Source of the DNA: Phycisphaeraceae bacterium
GTDB taxonomy: Bacteria > Planctomycetota > Phycisphaerae > Phycisphaerales > Phycisphaeraceae
Length of the DNA: 64,000 nucleotides
Direction: 5' to 3'
Assembly (NCBI GenBank): GCA_028284155.1
Contig: JANQSF010000098.1
Coordinates: forward strand, 124,001-188,000
The position numbers and the translations under genes are program-made. Positions 58,730 through 64,000 of the stretch are shown one piece after another (positions within the stretch are counted from its first letter, which is position 1; the number at the start of each line of letters is the position of its first letter). The notes below the pieces were generated by a model, which saw nothing but the letters and a program-made list of their open reading frames with translations, was not told the DNA's origin and did no database searches.

Positions 58730-59506
58730 ATGACGACCGGCATCATCATCCAGGCCAGAATGGAGTCGACGCGTATGCCCGGCAAGGTGCTGCGCCCGAT
58801 CCACGCCGGCAGGTCGATCCTCGACCTGATGTTGTCACGTCTGACGCGCAACGCGCTCGGTCTGCGCGTGTGTGTCGCGACGCCGGACACACCCGCCAAC
58901 GACGATTTGACAGAGGCGGCGGAGGCCGGCGGCGCGGTCGTTTATCGCGGCAACAGCCACGACGTGCTGCACCGCTTCATCGGCGCGGCTGAGACGTTCG
59001 GCTTCGACCACGTCGTGCGAGTCTGCGGCGACAACCCGCTGCTCGACATCGCCGCGCTGGAGAAGCTGGTCGAGCGCGGGAAGGAACTCAAGGCCGACTA
59101 CGCCGGCTACGTCATGAGCAACGGTCAGCCGTGCATCCGCTCACACGCCGGCCTGTTCGCCGAGTTTGTCGCGCTGGACGCGCTGCGTCGGTCCGCCGAG
59201 GCAGGCCCCGGGCCGCACCTCGAGCATGTCACCAGCTACGTCTACACCAAATGCAGCCAGTTCAACATCCTCGAAGTGAACGCGCCCCGTCCGGTGCGCG
59301 AGCGTTACGACCTTCGCCTGACGGTTGACACGCCCGAAGACTTCGCACTGATGGGCACGTTGCTGGACGAATGGTCGATCGCGCACCCACACGACTTGGA
59401 CAGAATCGACTTGAAAGAACTGATCCGCTTTCTCGACGCCCGCCCGCGCATGATCGCGACGATGCGGGAGCAGATCGCGCGGTCCATCAACAGGAAGGTC
59501 GCATGA
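58730..59506 (+). CDS. SpsF/NeuA-like cytidylyltransferase
   Basis: 258 residues. N-terminal IIIQARMESTRMPGKVLRPI is the SpsF/KdsB/NeuA nucleotidyltransferase start, with VVRVCGDNPLLDIAAL metal and sugar contacts and a DLRLTVDTPEDFALM segment. Activates an acidic sugar to its CMP form, here probably the product of the NeuB-like enzyme encoded next (inference). Thirteen bases after wzt; its stop overlaps the next start (ATGA). Confidence 0.85.
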   Translation: MTTGIIIQARMESTRMPGKVLRPIHAGRSILDLMLSRLTRNALGLRVCVATPDTPANDDLTEAAEAGGAVVYRGNSHDVLHRFIGAAETFGFDHVVRVCGDNPLLDIAALEKLVERGKELKADYAGYVMSNGQPCIRSHAGLFAEFVALDALRRSAEAGPGPHLEHVTSYVYTKCSQFNILEVNAPRPVRERYDLRLTVDTPEDFALMGTLLDEWSIAHPHDLDRIDLKELIRFLDARPRMIATMREQIARSINRKVA

Positions 59507-60573
59507 ATACGTACGTCATCGCCGAGATCGGTCAGAACCACAACGGGTCGATGCACATCGCGCGGCAGTTGATCGACATCGCCGCGATGCCGGTGATCGA
59601 CGCGTTCAACGGCGATTCGCTGCCCGGCGTCGACGCCGTCAAATTCACCAAGCGCGACTTGGCCAGCGAGCTGACCGAGTCGCAGATGGGCCGACTCTAC
59701 GAAGGCCGAAACGCATTCGGACCGACGTACGGCCTGCACCGCGCGGCACTCGAACTGCACGACGAGCAGCACCACGAGCTTTACAAGTACGCCAAGTCGC
59801 GCGGCCTGCAGTTTGTCGAAACGCTGTGCGCGGTCGGCTGCCTGTCGCTGCTCGACCGGTTCACGCCCGATCGCTTGAAGGTCGCGTCGCGTGACCTGAC
59901 CAACCTGCCGCTGCTCGACGCGCTGGCGGAAACGGGCATCCCCATGATCCTCTCGACCGGCATGACCGGCCGGGGAGAACTGGAAGACGCGCTTGAGACG
60001 ATTGCCAAGCACCACGACGACGTGACCATCCTGCATTGCCTGTCGCAATACCCCGCGCAGTACGGGTCACTGAACCTGCGCAAGGTCACCGGCCTGCTGC
60101 GTGACTACCCGAACCTGACGGTCGGATACTCCGACCACTCGATCGGCGTGATGGCGCCGGTCGCGGCGGTGGCGCTCGGCGCCCGTGTGATCGAGAAGCA
60201 CGTCACGCTCGACCGCTCGATGAAGGGCAGCGACCACTTCGGCTCGGTCGAACCGGACGGTCTGTGGCGGATGGTCCGCGACATCCGCAACCTCGAACGG
60301 TCACTCGGCAGCGAGTTGGCTGACGTGTCCGACGCGACACGCGACGCACGACTGAAACTCGAACGCTCGATTGCCGCCAAGCACGACCTCGAAGAAGGCC
60401 ACCTGCTGACCGAAGACGACCTGACGCTGCTCAGCCCCGGCTCGGGCGTGCGCTGGTCGCAACGGCATCAACTGGTCGGCCGACGCTTGAAGCAGGCTGT
60501 GGCGCGACACGAGCTGATCGATTTGGAAAATGTGCAGAGTATTGAGCAGACCGCGTGGCGACGCGCGGCGTGA
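59503..60573 (+). CDS. neuB: NeuB-like nonulosonic acid synthase
   Basis: 356 residues. Barrel domain with VIAEIGQNHNGSMHIA, ILSTGM and LHCLSQYPAQ, all NeuB/SpsE landmarks, YSDHSIGVMAPVAAVALGARVIEKHVTLD, and a C-terminal antifreeze-like SAF domain (about 290-350). Condenses phosphoenolpyruvate with a hexosamine or its relative to give a nine-carbon acid. The exact sugar (sialic, legionaminic or pseudaminic type) cannot be told. Four-base overlap with the cytidylyltransferase. Substrate-forming enzymes (NeuC-like epimerase and others) are not in the window. Confidence 0.9.
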   Translation: MNTYVIAEIGQNHNGSMHIARQLIDIAAMPVIDAFNGDSLPGVDAVKFTKRDLASELTESQMGRLYEGRNAFGPTYGLHRAALELHDEQHHELYKYAKSRGLQFVETLCAVGCLSLLDRFTPDRLKVASRDLTNLPLLDALAETGIPMILSTGMTGRGELEDALETIAKHHDDVTILHCLSQYPAQYGSLNLRKVTGLLRDYPNLTVGYSDHSIGVMAPVAAVALGARVIEKHVTLDRSMKGSDHFGSVEPDGLWRMVRDIRNLERSLGSELADVSDATRDARLKLERSIAAKHDLEEGHLLTEDDLTLLSPGSGVRWSQRHQLVGRRLKQAVARHELIDLENVQSIEQTAWRRAA

Positions 60574-60623
60574 AAAGAGATTGACCGCGGTCGATTCCAA
60601 TCAACACAGGACGCATTACACGC

Positions 60624-61163
60624 ATGAACATCAACCTGGTCATCACGGACATCGACGGCGTCTGGACGGACGGCGGGATGTATTACGGCGACGACGGGCT
60701 GGAGTTGAAGAAGTTCAACACGGCTGACAGTGTCGGCGTCGCGTTCTGTCACCTGAATGACATCCCCGTTGCGATCATCACGGGCGAGGACACGCCGATC
60801 GTCACGAATCGGGCGGCCAAGCTCGGCATCGACGACGAGCTGGTGTTCCTGGGTGTGACGAACAAGCTGGACGCCGGCCGATGCATCGCGCAGCGGCTGG
60901 GGACGGACCTGTCGCGCACGGCGTTTATCGGCGACGGGCCGAACGACATCCCGTTATTGCGACGCGTCGCATTGGCCGGGACGGTGCCGTCGGCGCCCGC
61001 ATACGTCAAGAAGCACGCGGCGCACGTGACGTCGGTGGACGGCGGGGCTGGGGCGTTTCGCGTATTTGTCGAGTACATCCTTGAGACGTCCGGTCGGCTG
61101 AACGCGACCGTTGACGCGTACGTGGCGAGGCATGAGTCATGGCAGGAATCAGCAGCAGCCTGA
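60624..61163 (+). CDS. KdsC-like HAD phosphatase
   Basis: 179 residues, HAD superfamily without a cap, KdsC type: catalytic Asp9 and Asp11 in VITDIDGVWTDGGM, then AIITGEDTP, and FIGDGPNDIPLLRRVALAG with the metal-binding Asp residues. Such enzymes dephosphorylate Kdo-8-phosphate or a nonulosonic-acid-9-phosphate. In this locus it fits the phosphatase step after the NeuB-like synthase (inference). Its 3' end overlaps the next start by 25 bases. Confidence 0.85.
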   Translation: MNINLVITDIDGVWTDGGMYYGDDGLELKKFNTADSVGVAFCHLNDIPVAIITGEDTPIVTNRAAKLGIDDELVFLGVTNKLDAGRCIAQRLGTDLSRTAFIGDGPNDIPLLRRVALAGTVPSAPAYVKKHAAHVTSVDGGAGAFRVFVEYILETSGRLNATVDAYVARHESWQESAAA

Positions 61164-62032
61164 GTTGGCGGGCGAAACAGGTCGCGCGTTGGACGGTGCC
61201 GCCAGCGATCAGCGGGCGCGTCGGGCGGGTTGCGCGCGCGGTGCGCGATTGGCGTGTCAGTAAGCAGCCTGACCTGTCACGCAACCGCGACGTACGCGAC
61301 CGGCATCGCGGAGAGCGCGCGTTCGTTGTCGCGACGGGGCCTTCGATCAAACAGCAGAACCTGACCGCGTTGCGCGGCGAGCTGGTGTTCGGCGTGAGCA
61401 ACTTCTTCGTCCACCCGGACTACGACGCCATCAAGCCCGCCTACCACTGCATCGCGCCGTACCACCACGAACTGGCCCCACACGCGTGGGACGCGTGGAT
61501 GGACGAGGTCGCTGAAAAGACAGGCAACGCGACGCTGGTGTTCGGCCAGAACGACAAGGCACGCAACACGGCGGGCGATCGATTCGCCGAACGCGATATC
61601 CGCTGGCTCGAGCTGCGCGGTCGCACGCCGTTGGAAGAACTCAAACAGATTGACCTGTCGCGACCGCTGCCGTCGCCGCAGTCGGTACCGGTGATGGCGT
61701 TGTACTCGGCGATCGGGATGGGTTGCCGTGAGATCGTGCTGCTGGGCTGCGACCACGACTGGATCCTGCACATGGGTGAGAGTCGGCATTTTTACGCCGA
61801 GCGCGAGCACGCCATGAACCGCAAGGGTCACAACGAGTGGTACGAGCCGGGCTACGGCGACCAGTGGCGGTGTTACCACCGGCTTTGGACGCAATACGAA
61901 GCGATCCACGCGATCGCCGCGCGTCAAGGTGTGACGATCCGCAACGCCACGGCCGGCGGCCTGCTTGACGTGTTCGAGCGTATTCGGCTGGAAGACGTCG
62001 TTGGACAACCCGTGCAACGCCGCGCCGCGTGA
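61139..62032 (+). CDS. DUF115/Maf-like putative glycosyltransferase
   Basis: 297 residues. A basic N-terminal helix, then AFVVATGPSIKQQNLTALRG, the DUF115/Maf start (ATGPS-type motif, also reminiscent of GT42 sialyltransferases), VFGVSNFF, and VPVMALYSAIGMGCREIVLL followed by GCDHDW. Maf proteins attach pseudaminic or legionaminic acid to flagellin; GT42 enzymes transfer sialic acid. Next to CMP-sugar genes, it is the best candidate for a nonulosonic acid transferase here (inference). The ATG at 61139 lies inside the preceding gene; the stop overlaps a GTG of the next. Confidence 0.7.
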   Translation: MAGISSSLSWRAKQVARWTVPPAISGRVGRVARAVRDWRVSKQPDLSRNRDVRDRHRGERAFVVATGPSIKQQNLTALRGELVFGVSNFFVHPDYDAIKPAYHCIAPYHHELAPHAWDAWMDEVAEKTGNATLVFGQNDKARNTAGDRFAERDIRWLELRGRTPLEELKQIDLSRPLPSPQSVPVMALYSAIGMGCREIVLLGCDHDWILHMGESRHFYAEREHAMNRKGHNEWYEPGYGDQWRCYHRLWTQYEAIHAIAARQGVTIRNATAGGLLDVFERIRLEDVVGQPVQRRAA

Positions 62033-62055
62033 TCAAACAAAGATCGGAGCCGACC

Positions 62056-62970
62056 ATGTCGGATCGCACGACCCCCACTCTGAACAGGCCTCAGTCTTTG
62101 TCGCGCCGCGTCGCCAAGCGATTGCTACCGAGTGGCGTGAAGCGTGCGGTTTACCGCGCTGCCCACAAGACGCGCCGGCAACGCCGGGCGGTCAAACTCG
62201 CCGCGATGCATGCCCGCGCGCGGTTCATGCGCCCGGGCTCCGTGCAGCACATCGCCGGTTTCGACGTGCGCATCAACGACGGCGAAAACTTTTACATCCT
62301 GTACAAAGACATCTTCCTCGACGAGATCTACCGCTTCGAGTCGGACAAGCCCGACCCGCTGGTGATCGACTGTGGCGGCAACGTCGGCCTGTCGGTGTTG
62401 TACTACAAGCACCTCTACCCGGGGGCGCGGGTGGTTTCGTTTGAGCCGGACCCGACGATCTACCCGCTGCTGGCTGAGAATGTCGAGCGTAACAAGCTGC
62501 GCGACGTGCGGGCGGTCCAGGCGGCGATCGGCGGCGAGGAGGGCACACTCCGCTTCGCGTCCGACGGGCTGTACGGCAGTTGCCTCGCGGAACACTTGCC
62601 CGACGACCGCGACGGGTGGGACGTGTACGACGTGCCCTGCGTTCGGCTACGCGACCAACTGAACGAACCGGTCGACTTCCTGAAGATCAACATCGAAGGG
62701 GCTGAGTGCGCGGCGCTGCTCGACGCGGCGGATCGTTTACAGAACGTCCGCGAGATGGTCGTCGAGTACCACCACCTGCCCGGGCTGGACCGCAACCTGC
62801 ACGACATCCTGACCGCGCTCGACGCGCAGGGGTTTGAGTACCTCGTGAACGACCTGGATGCGCAGACCAATGGTGGTGCCTGTCCGCCGTTTCGGCTGAC
62901 GCCGCAGAGCCGTTACTACCTGCTGATCTATGCGCGTCGTCGCGAGGCAATCTATCGGCAGGCGGCTTGA
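62056..62970 (+). CDS. FkbM-family methyltransferase
   Basis: 304 residues. SAM motif VIDCGGNVGLSVLYYKHLYP, VVSFEPDPTIYPLLAENVER, and the FkbM segment FLKINIEGAECAALLDAA. Class I methyltransferases of this family O-methylate sugars of surface polysaccharides and antibiotics. The basic N-terminus (RRVAKRLLPSGVKRAVYRAAHK) may bind membrane or polymer. The start is an ATG at 62056 with GGAG six bases upstream; a GTG at 62029, overlapping the previous stop, would add nine residues. Likely modifies the glycan. Confidence 0.87.
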   Translation: MSDRTTPTLNRPQSLSRRVAKRLLPSGVKRAVYRAAHKTRRQRRAVKLAAMHARARFMRPGSVQHIAGFDVRINDGENFYILYKDIFLDEIYRFESDKPDPLVIDCGGNVGLSVLYYKHLYPGARVVSFEPDPTIYPLLAENVERNKLRDVRAVQAAIGGEEGTLRFASDGLYGSCLAEHLPDDRDGWDVYDVPCVRLRDQLNEPVDFLKINIEGAECAALLDAADRLQNVREMVVEYHHLPGLDRNLHDILTALDAQGFEYLVNDLDAQTNGGACPPFRLTPQSRYYLLIYARRREAIYRQAA

Positions 62971-63001
62971 CGGACGCGCCGCTGGGAGGACGAGGCTCCG
63001 A

Positions 63002-63075
63002 CGTAGGGCGGGCACTGCCCCGCACGGAGTAGGACGACGCAACGACAGACAATGGTGGGCAGTGTCCACCCTACG
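63002..63075. repeat. TAGGGCGGGCACTGCC-type palindrome
   Basis: 19-base arms (63002-63020 and 63057-63075) with 17 matches, just before the last gene. Its GGGCGGG and CACTGCCC words recall those at 6991. Confidence 0.7.
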
Positions 63076-63109
63076 GATCACGTTCCGACGACCAACTCAA
63101 CGCTTTGAC

Positions 63110-64000
63110 ATGCTTGCGACCAACTCAACCATACCGACCCGCCAAGCGAGCGCTGGCATCGCCTCTCGACTCAAGGCGTTCGTCAAGCGCGTGATGCCCG
63201 ACGCGGCATGGCAGCGATTGCGTCGGTGGCGTGCGGATTACGACGCCCGGGCCGCACTGGAGCGTGTCCGGTTTGGGTCGTTACGACGGACGGAACCGGT
63301 GAGCCGAAAGTTTGGTTTCGACCGTGGCGGGCCGATTGACCGTTGGTATATCGAGCGCTTTTTGAGTGAGCACGCCGACGACGTGCGCGGCCGAGTGCTG
63401 GAAGTCGGCGACGCGACGTACACACGGCGGTTCGGGGGCGACCGCGTGACGCACAGCGATGTACTGCACGCCGAGCCCGGTAACCCGCACGCGACGGTGG
63501 TGGGTGACCTGCAAACGGGCGATGGGCTGCTGGATCGACCCCCTCTCCATCTGGGAGAGGGCTGGGGTGAGGGGTCGGCGGAGGTTGGGGCGACCGCTGT
63601 TGTTGGTGACAGCGCTGCGCGCAACCCTCACCCGTCGGCTGCGCCGACGACCTCTCCCAGGGGGAGAGGTGGGACATACGACTGCATCATTCTGACGCAG
63701 GTCTTGCCGTTCGTGTACGACGTGCGCGGCGCGGTGGCGACGTGTCACAAGCTACTTAAACCGGGTGGCGTCGTGTTGGCCACACTTCCGGGGGTCAGCC
63801 AGATCAGCCGATTCGACATGGACCGGTGGGGCGATTACTGGCGGTTCACGTCGTTGTCGGCTAATCGACTGTTTGAGGATGTGTTCGGCGATCATGTCGA
63901 GGTCACGTCGTGCGGAAACGTGCTGGCGGCGACAGCGTTTCTGCACGGGCTGGGTCGGCACGACCTGACATCGGCTGAGTTGGAAGCGAACGACCCGGAC
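63110..64000 (+). CDS. Class I SAM-dependent methyltransferase, truncated by the window end
   Basis: At least 297 residues; the frame is open from ATG 63110 to the last base. VRGRVLEVGDATYTRRFGG (GxG-like SAM motif), GDLQTGDGLLD, then TYDCIILTQVLPFVYD and LLKPGGVVLATLPGVSQIS are class I methyltransferase motifs I, II and III/IV as in glycan-locus methyltransferases. Between LLD and TYD about 45 residues (starting RPPLHLGEGWGEG and ending TTSPRGRGG) are translated from a palindromic repeat (63538-63672) that keeps the reading frame. Whether this insertion inactivates the enzyme is unknown. Also in the glycan locus, downstream of the FkbM gene. Confidence 0.8.
   Translation, partial: MLATNSTIPTRQASAGIASRLKAFVKRVMPDAAWQRLRRWRADYDARAALERVRFGSLRRTEPVSRKFGFDRGGPIDRWYIERFLSEHADDVRGRVLEVGDATYTRRFGGDRVTHSDVLHAEPGNPHATVVGDLQTGDGLLDRPPLHLGEGWGEGSAEVGATAVVGDSAARNPHPSAAPTTSPRGRGGTYDCIILTQVLPFVYDVRGAVATCHKLLKPGGVVLATLPGVSQISRFDMDRWGDYWRFTSLSANRLFEDVFGDHVEVTSCGNVLAATAFLHGLGRHDLTSAELEANDPD
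63538..63672. repeat. Palindromic repeat inserted in frame in the methyltransferase gene
   Basis: Left arm CCCTCTCC...GGGAGAGGGCTGGGGTGAGGG (63539-63575), right arm from 63617 (AACCCTCACCC, a GTCGGC/GCCGAC hairpin, ACCTCTCCC, GGGGGAGAGG). The two arms are imperfect inverted repeats. The right arm is the same family as 33915-33967. Total length about 135 bases, a multiple of three. Confidence 0.78.

Noticed and set aside
63183..63677. A 164-codon minus-strand frame at the window's right edge
   Set aside because: Antisense to the methyltransferase, whose frame stays open from 63110 to the end and shows SAM-binding motifs.
1..64000. CRISPR arrays, tRNA or rRNA genes, transposase genes
   Set aside because: No evenly spaced direct repeats, no cloverleaf or rRNA-like segments, and no transposase or integrase motifs were seen on either strand. 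tRNA detection by eye is unreliable; a covariance-model scan would settle it.

Overview
The window is 64 kb of GC-rich, gene-dense bacterial chromosome. Everything recognisable points to a planctomycete, most likely of the Phycisphaerae type (inference). The pointers are four PEP-CTERM proteins, a giant PVC-type heme-binding and membrane-dehydrogenase-like protein, a sulfatase, a Tat-exported Gfo/Idh/MocA oxidoreductase, a deoxyhypusine synthase homologue, a secreted nickel superoxide dismutase and type II secretion/type IV pilus pseudopilins. No rRNA, tRNA, CRISPR array, transposase or phage gene was seen.

Layout. 0.2-6.8 kb (minus): a MoxR/CobS-like AAA+ ATPase and a 1749-residue HEAT-repeat/zinc-metallopeptidase/VWA protein. 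6.8-8.8 kb: a 2 kb gene-less stretch with several hairpin elements. 8.8-17.3 kb (plus): housekeeping genes (dUTPase, a lipoprotein hydrolase, FtsK with very acidic linker and tail, secreted Ni-SOD, PlsC-like acyltransferase, IlvC). 17.3-30.3 kb (minus): a pilus or type II secretion locus running STAS protein, GspE, GspF, PilM, PilN, PilO, PilP, then pseudopilins G, H, J, I, K. It is preceded by a PAS histidine kinase. The last two J/K-type pseudopilins carry large beta-sandwich C-termini that look like carbohydrate-binding modules. 30.5-33.4 kb (plus): deoxyhypusine synthase-like protein and an HTTM membrane protein with its partner. 34.0-39.9 kb: four PEP-CTERM proteins, two of them a tandem duplication whose breakpoints can be read. 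39.9-47.3 kb: small membrane protein plus sulfatase, ECF sigma and membrane anti-sigma candidate, HD hydrolase, PQQ-type propeller, VOC protein and a membrane protein. 47.3-55.2 kb: the 1614-residue SGNH/propeller/HEAT/discoidin/azurin-like/cytochrome c fusion, an unknown 204-residue protein, the Gfo/Idh/MocA oxidoreductase and a small membrane protein. 55.2-64 kb: aldo/keto reductase, then a plus-strand surface-glycan locus (Wzm, Wzt, SpsF-like cytidylyltransferase, NeuB-like synthase, KdsC-like phosphatase, DUF115/Maf-like protein, FkbM methyltransferase, and a class I methyltransferase running off the end).

How the genes work together (inference). The pilus locus and the PEP-CTERM, sulfatase and glycan genes all concern the cell surface and polysaccharide use. 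The glycan locus has the core enzymes for making, activating and exporting a nonulosonic-acid-containing polymer. The MoxR and VWA genes form one ATPase/effector pair.

The most pervasive unusual feature is a large set of different short imperfect palindromes at gene boundaries, several present in two or more copies. At least two of these families also occur in frame inside genes (ftsK and the last methyltransferase).
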